Shown here piece by piece: positions 53,753-63,510 of a DNA stretch of 64,000 nucleotides (positions are counted from its first letter, which is position 1; each line of letters starts with the position of its first letter). Source of the stretch: Pythium myriotylum (Eukaryota; Oomycota; Peronosporomycetes; Pythiales; Pythiaceae); NCBI GenBank assembly GCA_023091665.1, contig JALJCQ010000009.1:1550001-1614000 (forward strand), written 5' to 3'. A program made the translations under genes and the position numbers. The notes under the pieces were generated by a model. That model saw only the letters and a list, made by a program, of their open reading frames with translations. It ran no database searches and was not told where the DNA came from.

Positions 53753-56700
53753 CTAGACAACTCCGGCGGTCGCGCCCCAGTAGTACTTGTTGCCGGCCGC
53801 CTTGGTCTTGAGGTAGCAGGCCACGCGGGTCGGCTCAACCGCGTGCGTGAAGGCCTGGCAGCCCTTGGTCGCGCGACACTTCTCGCAGCACTCGTCCACG
53901 TTGAGCCCAAGCTCCGTACGCAGGTCGTTACCGTAGAAGTCGACGTTGAGCGAGAGCGCGCACTTGGTCTGCTTGGGGTTGAGCACCGTGGACGACACAG
54001 CGCCGACCTTGGGCTGCTTCTTGCCCGTGCCCGTCTTGAGGTAGCAGGCCGACTTGCCGTTCGAGTTGTAGTTGACGAACGTGTAGGCCTTGCATCCGTA
54101 CGTCTGAGCGCAGCGGTCGCAGCACTCCCATGGCAAGATGGACTCGATGGTCTTGATGTCGTCACCGTAGTAGTCCACGCCCACCTCCTGGGCCGCGCAT
54201 TGCTGTGGTGCCGGACGACACTGGTAGTACGACGGGTTCCACGGCTGGCAGTACTCACCCGAAGGACAGCAGCTCACGCCGGCCTTGTCGCTACCACACT
54301 GACCACCCGAGGGCACCGAGCACACTGGCGCGCTGACGACAGCCGAGACGGCCCCCACGAGGGGCTGCTTCTTGCCCGTCCCGCTCTTGAGGTAGCAGCG
54401 AGGCTTGCCGTCGGCGTTGAAGTTGACGAACGTGTAGGCCTTGCAGCCCTTGGTCTCGCGACACTTGTCGCAACACTGCTCCGGTAGTAGCACCGAGACC
54501 GTCGAGATGTCGTCGCCGTAGAAGTCGACGCCCACTTCCTGTTGGCCACACTTGCCGGTGTCGATGCGACGGCACTGGTAGTAGTATGGGTTCCACGGCT
54601 GGCAGTACTCGCCCGACGGACACTTGAGCGGGCCTTCCTTGTCGCTGCCACACGGACCGCCGGACACGGGAGGCGCGGGCGTGGTGGGCGCAGGCGTCGT
54701 CGGCTTGGGGGTCGTCGGAGCAGGTGTGGTCGGCTTCGGTGTAGTCGGTGCCGGCGTGGTCGGTGCCGGTGTGGTTGACGCCGGCGTGGTGGGCTTGGGA
54801 GTAGTCGGTGCGGGCGTGGTTGGCGCTGGCGTAGTCGGCGCCGGTGTAGTTGGTTTGGGAGTCGTCGGCGCCGGCGTGGTAGGAGCTGGGGTGGTGACAA
54901 TCGGGGTGGACGGGGTCGGAGTGGTAGGTGCCGGCGTGGTCACCGTCGGGGTAGGAGCTGGCGATGGCTTACCCGACGATGGCTCCGGCACTGGCGAAGG
55001 CTTGCCCGACGACGGCTCAGGAACCGGCGATGGCTTACCCGACGATGGCTCCGGCACTGGCGAAGGCTTGCCCGACGACGGCTCAGGAACCGGCGATGGC
55101 TTACCCGACGACGGCTCCGGCACTGGCGATGGCTTACCCGACGATGGCTCCGGCACTGGCGAAGGCTTGCCCGACGACGGCTCAGGAACCGGCGATGGCT
55201 TACCCGACGATGGCTCCGGCACTGGCGAAGGCTTGCCCGACGATGGCTCCGGCACTGGTGAAGGCTGGCTAGATGGTTTTGCTGACGTCGGTTCTGGAGT
55301 TTTTGGATGCTCCGTTGTCGGTGTCGGAGTTGTTGGTATCGCTGAAGTTGGTGCTGGTGTTGCTGGCGCCGGGGTTGCTGGCGGTGAGGGCGTTGGTGTT
55401 GGAGGCTCTTGAGTTGGTGGGTGTTGAGTTGTTGGAGTTGGTGTTGCCGGACCCTGGCTCGAACATACAATCGACTCCTTGACGAGCTGCTGTATCTCCG
55501 AGTACACAATTCCTGTTGACGAAACCTCGTACGAACGCGGTGTGCGTACGGGAATCCAGAGTTGATCTGGGTGATCTAGCACAGAGTCGTTGACCCACTC
55601 CCCACCGATGATCTCGTAGTTGGCATTCAGTTCGAGCACATACTCATACACTTTCGAACGCATAAACTCCGAGACTCGCCCTGTACCCACGAGCTCACCG
55701 TCAATGTAGGCCTCTTCGATCCAGTCAACTCGCGTCCGTATCTCGACGAGAAACTTCATCCTCGAGTTGAACGGATACGAGCTCACATACCAGTGGTTCC
55801 CCGCGTACTTGTTCGGATCGACAAAGCTTTGCTGGAGGACTTCGTACGACTTTACCGGCTGGTTCCACACCGCATCCGTGTTGTCGACGTCGATTGCGAA
55901 GCCATGCTGATACTTGCCAATCACATTCGTGAGTGCAATGTGAAAGAACCCAGGGCCAATGTCTCGCCGCGTTGGATCTAGATAGCGATCATACTCATCT
56001 ACGCGAACGGGTGAGTTGGGGCCGTCGAAACGGGTCCCCGAGTACACTGTGGGAAGGTCTCCACCTTCGTAATACTGCGTGAGCAGTCCCTTGATGTCGT
56101 ACGGGTAGAACGTTACTCCGTTCTTCGTGACCGGGCAGCGAGGCTCCTGCTCCATGATCGCAGCGGCTGCCCATGCGTGGCATATACCGTACCATGCAGG
56201 CATGCAGAAGCCCGTCGCGTGGCCGCGTCGCTTCCCGCACTCACTTCCCTCGGGACATTCAGACTTGTCGGAGCAGGTTGCTGAACTTTTGTATTGGTCG
56301 ATACCGCTCGCCTTGGACACGGCGTCGGCGAGGACCTTGGCGTCCTTGCCGAACGCTGCTGCGTACTTCTCTACCGCACTTGGCTCGTTTTCGCCCTTCC
56401 AGCGGTTGTTGAGGCCGTCCACAAAACTCGCCCAGTAGTTGCCCGGCCACGGAATTTTGCTGAGAGATCCCGACTTGAACGAAGCATTAAGCACCTCGAG
56501 GTTGCGCTCCATCTTGGCCTCGAAGAACACCTCGAATCGTTGGATGTCTTCGTTCGTTGTCACCTCTTCGAGTTCGCGCGTACCGCCAGCAGACACGCGC
56601 CCCAGTTCTTCAAGGTCAGCTCCGTCGTTCTTGAGGATCGGGCGTGGCGCGTCAACCGCGAGCCTCCCACCATACGCTGGGTGTCGACGGTCGAGTACCA

Positions 56701-56818
56701 CGAAATCACCCACAGGCGTCACTGGCAGCAGCTCGAGCGAGGCCCCTATGACCGAATGCAGAGTCCAGGCACTCGCGAGAGCCCCACAGACCGCGAGCTT
56801 GGACGGCGTCGAGACCAT
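53753..56818 (-). CDS. Secreted transglutaminase elicitor with CBM1 and PAN modules (copy 1)
   Basis: Intronless, 1021 residues from ATG 56818. A signal peptide covers about residues 1-26. The transglutaminase domain (about 100-460) belongs to the oomycete GP42/M81 elicitor family: WPGNYWASFVDGLNNRW, YGICHAWAAA (candidate catalytic Cys213) and VWNQPVKSYEVL at 316-327. The last resembles the Pep-13 peptide recognised by plants. A Pro/Ser/Thr linker includes about nine copies of PSPVPEPSSGK (519-618). The tail is CBM1-PAN-CBM1-PAN-PAN: two CX..C cellulose-binding modules (SGEYCQPWNP..YYQC) and three PAN/apple domains. It is likely secreted and cell-wall-associated, cross-linking proteins via Gln-Lys bonds. 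A second copy lies 550 bp upstream. Confidence 0.92.
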   Translation of the reverse strand: MVSTPSKLAVCGALASAWTLHSVIGASLELLPVTPVGDFVVLDRRHPAYGGRLAVDAPRPILKNDGADLEELGRVSAGGTRELEEVTTNEDIQRFEVFFEAKMERNLEVLNASFKSGSLSKIPWPGNYWASFVDGLNNRWKGENEPSAVEKYAAAFGKDAKVLADAVSKASGIDQYKSSATCSDKSECPEGSECGKRRGHATGFCMPAWYGICHAWAAAAIMEQEPRCPVTKNGVTFYPYDIKGLLTQYYEGGDLPTVYSGTRFDGPNSPVRVDEYDRYLDPTRRDIGPGFFHIALTNVIGKYQHGFAIDVDNTDAVWNQPVKSYEVLQQSFVDPNKYAGNHWYVSSYPFNSRMKFLVEIRTRVDWIEEAYIDGELVGTGRVSEFMRSKVYEYVLELNANYEIIGGEWVNDSVLDHPDQLWIPVRTPRSYEVSSTGIVYSEIQQLVKESIVCSSQGPATPTPTTQHPPTQEPPTPTPSPPATPAPATPAPTSAIPTTPTPTTEHPKTPEPTSAKPSSQPSPVPEPSSGKPSPVPEPSSGKPSPVPEPSSGKPSPVPEPSSGKPSPVPEPSSGKPSPVPEPSSGKPSPVPEPSSGKPSPVPEPSSGKPSPVPEPSSGKPSPAPTPTVTTPAPTTPTPSTPIVTTPAPTTPAPTTPKPTTPAPTTPAPTTPAPTTPKPTTPASTTPAPTTPAPTTPKPTTPAPTTPKPTTPAPTTPAPPVSGGPCGSDKEGPLKCPSGEYCQPWNPYYYQCRRIDTGKCGQQEVGVDFYGDDISTVSVLLPEQCCDKCRETKGCKAYTFVNFNADGKPRCYLKSGTGKKQPLVGAVSAVVSAPVCSVPSGGQCGSDKAGVSCCPSGEYCQPWNPSYYQCRPAPQQCAAQEVGVDYYGDDIKTIESILPWECCDRCAQTYGCKAYTFVNYNSNGKSACYLKTGTGKKQPKVGAVSSTVLNPKQTKCALSLNVDFYGNDLRTELGLNVDECCEKCRATKGCQAFTHAVEPTRVACYLKTKAAGNKYYWGATAGVV
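53768..54963 (-). repeat. Near-identical 3' tract shared with copy 2
   Basis: This ~1.2-kb segment, from the last codons of copy 1 to the start of its 33-bp array, aligns with 57390-58585 at a constant offset of 3622 with no indel. I saw no base difference by eye, and overlapping translations agree in several frames. It includes the CBM1 and PAN modules. Outside it the two genes diverge clearly. Confidence 0.88.
54964..55262 (-). repeat. 33-bp tandem repeat, about 9 copies
   Basis: The coding repeat encodes PSPVPEPSSGK about nine times in the linker of copy 1. Each unit is 33 bp, so length change keeps the frame. Confidence 0.95.
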
Positions 56819-57371
56819 GCTGAGTGCTTGGACGAACTGATCGCTGCCCGAAGCTTGGCCTTTCGAGGCAAATGCCGGAATGACCTGCCGGCACCAGTGA
56901 GAGAGAGACGAGTGGGGACCTTTCCAGCAGCTCCTGCCGCTGTCGACGCGTCGTGGGCGGTCTCAGATTCATGTAGCGGGCAGTGCTCGTGGCTTTAGGC
57001 GACGGACCCGTGACTGGAGATTCGATCGTCGGTCACTGAATCCGAGCGCGAGATTCGAGGTCGATGCACGCTTCCATTCAGTCGAACCTGCTCAGTCAAT
57101 CGAAGACCTTGCCGATGGACAGAGCCGGGCCATGTAGCACTCGGAGCTCTGCCATAGACAGGACGACACACGTGACTTGGACATAGGAAGTGGCGACCAA
57201 ACCAATCTCAAAGAAAAGATACCAAAGCAAGAACCAAACTTTTGGAAGAATCTTCATTTTCCCTTGTTTGCTCTCTCCCTCGTGGCCCTTCGAATCGAGC
57301 AATCTCAGAGAGGCCTGGGTACACATACGCAAATTCAAAACTGATCTTCGGAGGATCTAACCCGAGGAAAC
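56819..57371. other. Intergenic region between tandem transglutaminase genes
   Basis: About 550 bp hold the promoter of copy 1 and the 3' end of copy 2. Unlike the coding tails, it has no copy at the other gene. No other gene was recognised. Confidence 0.5.
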
Positions 57372-60300
57372 CTAGTAGACGACACCGGAGGTCGCGCCCC
57401 AGTAGTACTTGTTGCCGGCCGCCTTGGTCTTGAGGTAGCAGGCCACGCGGGTCGGCTCAACCGCGTGCGTGAAGGCCTGGCAGCCCTTGGTCGCGCGACA
57501 CTTCTCGCAGCACTCGTCCACGTTGAGCCCAAGCTCCGTACGCAGGTCGTTACCGTAGAAGTCGACGTTGAGCGAGAGCGCGCACTTGGTCTGCTTGGGG
57601 TTGAGCACCGTGGACGACACAGCGCCGACCTTGGGCTGCTTCTTGCCCGTGCCCGTCTTGAGGTAGCAGGCCGACTTGCCGTTCGAGTTGTAGTTGACGA
57701 ACGTGTAGGCCTTGCATCCGTACGTCTGAGCGCAGCGGTCGCAGCACTCCCATGGCAAGATGGACTCGATGGTCTTGATGTCGTCACCGTAGTAGTCCAC
57801 GCCCACCTCCTGGGCCGCGCATTGCTGTGGTGCCGGACGACACTGGTAGTACGACGGGTTCCACGGCTGGCAGTACTCACCCGAAGGACAGCAGCTCACG
57901 CCGGCCTTGTCGCTACCACACTGACCACCCGAGGGCACCGAGCACACTGGCGCGCTGACGACAGCCGAGACGGCCCCCACGAGGGGCTGCTTCTTGCCCG
58001 TCCCGCTCTTGAGGTAGCAGCGAGGCTTGCCGTCGGCGTTGAAGTTGACGAACGTGTAGGCCTTGCAGCCCTTGGTCTCGCGACACTTGTCGCAACACTG
58101 CTCCGGTAGTAGCACCGAGACCGTCGAGATGTCGTCGCCGTAGAAGTCGACGCCCACTTCCTGTTGGCCACACTTGCCGGTGTCGATGCGACGGCACTGG
58201 TAGTAGTATGGGTTCCACGGCTGGCAGTACTCGCCCGACGGACACTTGAGCGGGCCTTCCTTGTCGCTGCCACACGGACCGCCGGACACGGGAGGCGCGG
58301 GCGTGGTGGGCGCAGGCGTCGTCGGCTTGGGGGTCGTCGGAGCAGGTGTGGTCGGCTTCGGTGTAGTCGGTGCCGGCGTGGTCGGTGCCGGTGTGGTTGA
58401 CGCCGGCGTGGTGGGCTTGGGAGTAGTCGGTGCGGGCGTGGTTGGCGCTGGCGTAGTCGGCGCCGGTGTAGTTGGTTTGGGAGTCGTCGGCGCCGGCGTG
58501 GTAGGAGCTGGGGTGGTGACAATCGGGGTGGACGGGGTCGGAGTGGTAGGTGCCGGCGTGGTCACCGTCGGGGTAGGAGCTGGCGATGGCTTACCCGACG
58601 ATGGCTCCGGCACTGGCGAAGGCTTGCCCGACGACGGCTCAGGAACCGGCGATGGCTTACCCGACGATGGCTCCGGCACTGGCGAAGGCTTGCCCGACGA
58701 CGGCTCAGGAACCGGCGATGGCTTACCCGACGACGGCTCCGGCACTGGCGAAGGCTTGCCCGACGACGGCTCAGGAACCGGCGATGGCTCACCCGACGAT
58801 GGCTCCGGCACTGGCGAAGGCTTGCCCGACGATGGCTCCGGCACTGGCGAAGGCTTGCCCGACGACGGCTCAGGAACCGGCGATGGCTTACCCGACGACG
58901 GCTCCGGCACTGGCGAAGGCTTGCCCGACGACGGCTCAGGAACCGGCGATGGCTTACCCGACGATGGCTCCGGCACTGGCGAAGGCTTGCCCGACGATGG
59001 CTCAGGAACCGGCGATGGCTTACCCGACGATGGCTCCGGCACTGGCGAAGGCTTGCCCGACGACGGCTCAGGAACCGGCGATGGCTTACCCGACGATGGC
59101 TCCGGCACTGGCGAAGGCTTGCCCGACGACGGCTCAGGAACCGGCGATGGCTTACCCGACGACGGCTCCGGCACTGGCGAAGGCTTGCCCGACGACGGCT
59201 CAGGAACCGGCGATGGCTTACCCGACGATGGCTCCGGCACTGGCGAAGGCTTGCCCGACGATGGCTCCGGCACTGGCGAAGGCTTGCCCGACGACGGCTC
59301 AGGAACCGGCGATGGCTTACCCGACGACGGCTCCGGCACTGGCGAAGGCTTGCCCGACGACGGCTCAGGAACCGGCGATGGCTTACCCGACGATGGCTCC
59401 GGCACTGGCGAAGGCTTGCCCGACGATGGCTCCGGCACTGGCGAAGGCTTGCCCGACGACGGCTCAGGAACCGGCGATGGCTTACCCGACGATGGCTCCG
59501 GCACTGGCGAAGGCTTGCCCGACGACGGCTCAGGAACCGGCGATGGCTTACCCGACGATGGCTCCGGCACTGGCGAAGGCTTGCCCGACGATGGCTCCGG
59601 CACTGGCGAAGGCTTGCCCGACGACGGCTCCGGCACTGGCGAAGGCTTGCCCGACGATGGCTCCGGCACTGGCGATGGCTTACCCGACGATGGCTCCGGC
59701 ACTGGCGAAGGCTTGCCCGACGATGGCTCCGGCACTGGCGAAGGCTTGCCCGACGACGGCTCAGGAACCGGCGATGGCTTACCCGACGATGGCTCCGGCA
59801 CTGGCGAAGGCTTACCCGACGACGGCTCCGGCACTGGCGAAGGCTTGCCCGACGACGGCTCAGGAACCGGCGATGGCTTACCCGACGATGGCTCCGGCAC
59901 TGGCGAAGGCTTGCCCGACGACGGCTCAGGAACCGGCGATGGCTTACCCGACGATGGCTCCGGCACTGGCGAAGGCTTGCCCGACGACGGCTCAGGAACC
60001 GGCGATGGCTTACCCGACGATGGCTCCGGCACTGGCGAAGGCTTACCCGACGACGGCTCCGGCACTGGCGAAGGCTTGCCCGACGACGGCTCAGGAACCG
60101 GCGATGGCTTACCCGACGATGGCTCCGGCACTGGCGAAGGCTTGCCCGACGACGGCTCAGGAACCGGCGATGGCTTACCCGACGATGGCTCCGGCACTGG
60201 CGAAGGCTTGCCCGACGATGGCTCCGGCACTGGCGAAGGCTTGCCCGACGACGGCTCCGGCACTGGCGAAGGCTTGCCCGACGATGGCTCCGGCACTGGC

Positions 60301-62111
60301 GAAGGCTTGCCCGACGATGGCTCCGGCACTGGCGAAGGCTTGCCCGACGACGGCTCAGGAACCGGCGATGGCTTACCCGACGATGGCTCCGGCACTGGCG
60401 AAGGCTTGCCGGATGGTTTTCCGGACGTGGGCTCAGGTGTTGTTGGTGCTGGTGTTGTTGGTGCTGGCGTAGTTGGAGCTGGCGTAGTTGGAGCTGGCGT
60501 AGTTGGAGCTGGCGTAGTTGGAGCTGGCGTAGTTGGAGCTGGCGTAGTTGGGGCCGGTGTGGTAGGAATCGGTGTCGTTGGTGCAGGCGTGGTTGGTACC
60601 GGCGTCGTAGGAGCTGGTGTCGGAGCTTCAGTTTTGCTTTGGCACGCAACCGACAGGTCAATCAATTCCTTGATATCCACATAGCGCAATCCATCAGAGG
60701 ACACAGTGTCCGCATCGAAGCCACCCGTGGGCCACCACAGGAAGTCGGGGTGATCGTGGATCGACGAGCCCACCCATTCACCACCGATGATGTTTCCTTC
60801 CCAGTCGAGTTCGAGCAGATACTCGTAGTCCTTCGAGCGCGAGTATTGACCGATACGCTCCGGTGTGGCCAACTCTCCGTCGACATACGCTTCCTCGACC
60901 CAGGTGACTCGGGTCACCGTGTATACCAGCTTGCTTGCGAGACGGTTGAACTCGTAGGTGCGATCGGCGGGTGACATGACGACATCCTTCACGACGCCGT
61001 CGATGTTCTGCTGAAAGGTCCACGATTCGCGTTCCGACTGCTCAAGGATCTCGTACGAGAGGATCGGCTGGTTCCAGATTGCCTCGGTGTTGTCGTGCTC
61101 GATGATCATACCGCGACCGCGCGCTCCCATGATGTTCGTCAGAGCGATATGGAACAGACCGGGGCCAACATCGCGGCGCGTGTCGTCGTTGTAGCGATTG
61201 TAGCTGTCCGAGCCTGGCTTGTACTTCTCACCAGACGGACCCAGGTACCGAGCACCAACCTGCGTGGATCCGGCAATGTTCTCGTTGAAGAACTGCGAGA
61301 TGAGGCCCTTGATATCGTACGGCTTGAAGAGAACGCCGTTCTTGGTCACAGGACAGCGCGGCTCCGGCTCGAGCAGGGCGGCAGTGGCCCACGCGTGGCA
61401 AATGCCGTACCAACCAGGCAGACAGAGACCGCTCGTCTCACCTCGACGCTTGGAGCAGACGACGCCAGTGTCGGCACCAGGGCACTGCGACGTCTCGGTA
61501 CAGGTCTTGACACCTTGCTGGTTGCGGTAGAGGTCAACTCCACTCGAAGCAGAGACAGCGTCGGCGATCTTCTTGGCGTCCTTACCGTACGCGAGCGCGT
61601 ATTTCTCAACTGGACTCAGCGTGTTAAGGCCATCCCAGCGGTTGTTGATGCTGTCGGCCGTGCTAGCCCAGTAGTTGCCAGGCCACGGCAGCGTGGGGCG
61701 CACAGCCTTGGGGTACTTCTCGAAGAGCGAGGACGCGACGACGTCGACCGAAGTCGACTCGTAGAACTGGAGAAAGTCGTCGATCTTGTTGACATCCGTG
61801 TAGTCGGCGTACTCGGAGGGGAAGCCCTCGAGCGCGCGATCACCCGAGCGGACCGAACCGCGCACGAGCTCGGTGTTGGGCACGCCGGCGACCTCTTCAT
61901 GGCCGGTGAGCTCCTGGGGGGTCTTGATGATCGGGTCGACCACGAACTGGCCGTCGCCACCACCGAAGACCGGGTGGTGGCGGTTGATCTTAGTGCCGGG
62001 CTTGAGCGGCGACACGGGCAGCAGCTCGAAGGGCGCGGCCTGGACCGAGCTCAGCGAGCAGGCCGCGAGCGCGAAGGCGTAGGCCACGAGCACGGACGGC
62101 GTGGCGACCAT
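57372..62111 (-). CDS. Secreted transglutaminase elicitor with CBM1 and PAN modules (copy 2)
   Basis: Intronless, 1579 residues from ATG 62111, with a signal peptide (MVATPSVLVAYAFALAACSL...). The transglutaminase domain is diverged from copy 1 but keeps the same landmarks: WPGNYWASTADSINNRW, YGICHAWATAA (candidate catalytic Cys238) and IWNQPILSYEIL at 345-356, a Pep-13-like motif with Ile and Leu changes. The linker is greatly lengthened: a TTPAP-type tract then about 55 copies of PSPVPEPSSGK (about 567-1175). The CBM1-PAN-CBM1-PAN-PAN tail is identical to copy 1 apart from the last residues (SGVVY versus AGVV). It is likely secreted to the cell wall and may show allelic length variation. 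Confidence 0.92.
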   Translation of the reverse strand: MVATPSVLVAYAFALAACSLSSVQAAPFELLPVSPLKPGTKINRHHPVFGGGDGQFVVDPIIKTPQELTGHEEVAGVPNTELVRGSVRSGDRALEGFPSEYADYTDVNKIDDFLQFYESTSVDVVASSLFEKYPKAVRPTLPWPGNYWASTADSINNRWDGLNTLSPVEKYALAYGKDAKKIADAVSASSGVDLYRNQQGVKTCTETSQCPGADTGVVCSKRRGETSGLCLPGWYGICHAWATAALLEPEPRCPVTKNGVLFKPYDIKGLISQFFNENIAGSTQVGARYLGPSGEKYKPGSDSYNRYNDDTRRDVGPGLFHIALTNIMGARGRGMIIEHDNTEAIWNQPILSYEILEQSERESWTFQQNIDGVVKDVVMSPADRTYEFNRLASKLVYTVTRVTWVEEAYVDGELATPERIGQYSRSKDYEYLLELDWEGNIIGGEWVGSSIHDHPDFLWWPTGGFDADTVSSDGLRYVDIKELIDLSVACQSKTEAPTPAPTTPVPTTPAPTTPIPTTPAPTTPAPTTPAPTTPAPTTPAPTTPAPTTPAPTTPAPTTPEPTSGKPSGKPSPVPEPSSGKPSPVPEPSSGKPSPVPEPSSGKPSPVPEPSSGKPSPVPEPSSGKPSPVPEPSSGKPSPVPEPSSGKPSPVPEPSSGKPSPVPEPSSGKPSPVPEPSSGKPSPVPEPSSGKPSPVPEPSSGKPSPVPEPSSGKPSPVPEPSSGKPSPVPEPSSGKPSPVPEPSSGKPSPVPEPSSGKPSPVPEPSSGKPSPVPEPSSGKPSPVPEPSSGKPSPVPEPSSGKPSPVPEPSSGKPSPVPEPSSGKPSPVPEPSSGKPSPVPEPSSGKPSPVPEPSSGKPSPVPEPSSGKPSPVPEPSSGKPSPVPEPSSGKPSPVPEPSSGKPSPVPEPSSGKPSPVPEPSSGKPSPVPEPSSGKPSPVPEPSSGKPSPVPEPSSGKPSPVPEPSSGKPSPVPEPSSGKPSPVPEPSSGKPSPVPEPSSGKPSPVPEPSSGKPSPVPEPSSGKPSPVPEPSSGKPSPVPEPSSGKPSPVPEPSSGKPSPVPEPSSGKPSPVPEPSSGKPSPVPEPSSGKPSPVPEPSSGKPSPVPEPSSGEPSPVPEPSSGKPSPVPEPSSGKPSPVPEPSSGKPSPVPEPSSGKPSPVPEPSSGKPSPVPEPSSGKPSPAPTPTVTTPAPTTPTPSTPIVTTPAPTTPAPTTPKPTTPAPTTPAPTTPAPTTPKPTTPASTTPAPTTPAPTTPKPTTPAPTTPKPTTPAPTTPAPPVSGGPCGSDKEGPLKCPSGEYCQPWNPYYYQCRRIDTGKCGQQEVGVDFYGDDISTVSVLLPEQCCDKCRETKGCKAYTFVNFNADGKPRCYLKSGTGKKQPLVGAVSAVVSAPVCSVPSGGQCGSDKAGVSCCPSGEYCQPWNPSYYQCRPAPQQCAAQEVGVDYYGDDIKTIESILPWECCDRCAQTYGCKAYTFVNYNSNGKSACYLKTGTGKKQPKVGAVSSTVLNPKQTKCALSLNVDFYGNDLRTELGLNVDECCEKCRATKGCQAFTHAVEPTRVACYLKTKAAGNKYYWGATSGVVY
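57390..58585 (-). repeat. Near-identical 3' tract shared with copy 1
   Basis: This is the partner of 53768-54963, covering the end of the linker, both CBM1 modules and three PAN domains. It sits in the same orientation, giving a direct repeat about 3.6 kb apart that could recombine or convert. Confidence 0.88.
58586..60410 (-). repeat. 33-bp tandem repeat array, about 55 copies
   Basis: The array encodes the 11-mer PSPVPEPSSGK. Two synonymous nucleotide versions differ at about six third positions and alternate for much of the array, giving a 66-bp higher-order unit. One unit carries a Lys-to-Glu change (near 58789). Other frames through it are open only because the unit length is divisible by three. 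Confidence 0.95.
60466..60550 (-). repeat. 15-bp tandem repeat encoding TTPAP
   Basis: Five perfect and one altered copy of a 15-bp unit (GGCGTAGTTGGAGCT on the plus strand). Near-identical adjacent copies suggest slippage. Confidence 0.85.
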
Positions 62112-63510
62112 GCTGGCGGCGGTCTCTTGCTACGAGAGCGAGAGGGTTCTTGTTCGAGTCGAGAGTATTCGGCGGAGCGGAGACCGACCGAATGGCAAAT
62201 CGAAAAGTGGGCACCAGCGACCCAGAAGGCCCCGGCGATCAGAGGAGACCTCGGCCAGGCAAGCCTTGTTGATGGCAGACGTGGAACGCGAGGCTCCCAC
62301 TCTGGACCTGACAGTGGCGGGTGAGTCACGAGCGCCATACAAAGCGCGAGTCAACGGGATGGTGATGACTTGTCGCCTGGCTCGGCTGGCGCCATCTGCT
62401 GCGAGTCCCGTTTGGAAAAGAACGCTCTGATGCGGGCAGTCGCCTCGTCGTCGTGGAAGGACAGTGACGTCGAGGGCTTGCTCCTGGCTCATTCCCGCGA
62501 CGGAGATGGGCACGTCGCGATTGGTCTGTCACGGCGCCAGTCACGAGTGGGTGGCGAGACTGGACAGATGGGGCCATTCAACGGCGATCTAGTCAACGGC
62601 GAGTGTACTGAATTCCCAAAGATCCCCACCCCATGGATCACCACGATCGCCACGGGAGACGCGACTCTTCTGGGTGATGGCAGGCGGCGTCGCTGGGGGA
62701 ATGGGAGAGCGAGACGACGGAGGCGTCTCCACGCAGACTGCGAAGAGTTCACACGGGTCGATGTCGACGATGGGCAGAGAAAGTCCCGAAGAGGTGGACC
62801 CTGCCTCGTTCTTCCGGCACATCAGGACTGACCTGATGTGGTGACAACTAAGAGACGCGTCAATTGAGTACCCTTTCAAAGTCGATATCAGGAAACAACG
62901 ATCGGAGTGTGCACGATCCTTTGTAAACTAAATATATTTGTCCTTTGGGGACCATCGCCGAGTGTTCTGATCGTGGGGAAAGCGGCCAGCCTGGGTTGTT
63001 TCTAACTGCTCGTTCTCAGCTCGAGAGTCCAGATGCGGGCCATAGAAGGTGCTCTCGCGCCCACCATGTGTCACAAGTCAGGAATGGAAACGAATGAGGT
63101 CATCGGCTGACTCGTGTCCGTCGGATCCTTTCGGATCCGTCGCCAGTTCTCCAGCGATCGCAAACCTCACGGCGGCAACCTCGCTCGACGCAAATGCTTC
63201 TCGCTCGCTCGCTCGCCCGAGCGGATTCCTGCGTCTGCTTGGAGTGGCGTGCGCGCGCTCTCTCTGGTTGATCGCTTCCCGCAGAAATCCACCAGACACG
63301 ACAACTGCAAGTTGGACAGCTGGAAGCGTCCACGTCACTCGCACGAAGCTTCAGTTGATAGTAAATCAGTATAGTGAATATGGGTCTACGACTGCATGTG
63401 GGCGGGTCCACTGAAAATGGGTTCTTGACTCTTTTCAACCCGGCCCACGGACTCCAATTTGGCGCCAACACCAACGTGCCGCCAAACGACCACGAGGAGC
63501 AGCCACGACC
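62112..63510. other. Divergent intergenic region, transglutaminase copy 2 and RFC3
   Basis: About 1.4 kb. Both promoters must lie here. Short open stretches on both strands have no recognised domain. A 7-bp inverted repeat (CGGATCC/GGATCCG) is near 63122. No element was seen. Confidence 0.5.

Noticed and set aside
58586..60410. CRISPR-like array
   Set aside because: The units abut without spacers, are coding, and lie in a eukaryotic gene. It is a coding minisatellite.
58246..60684. Long plus-strand open frames (812 and 628 codons) across transglutaminase copy 2
   Set aside because: They run antisense to a gene with a signal peptide and known domains. They are open only because a 33-bp repeat, divisible by three, lacks stops in several frames.
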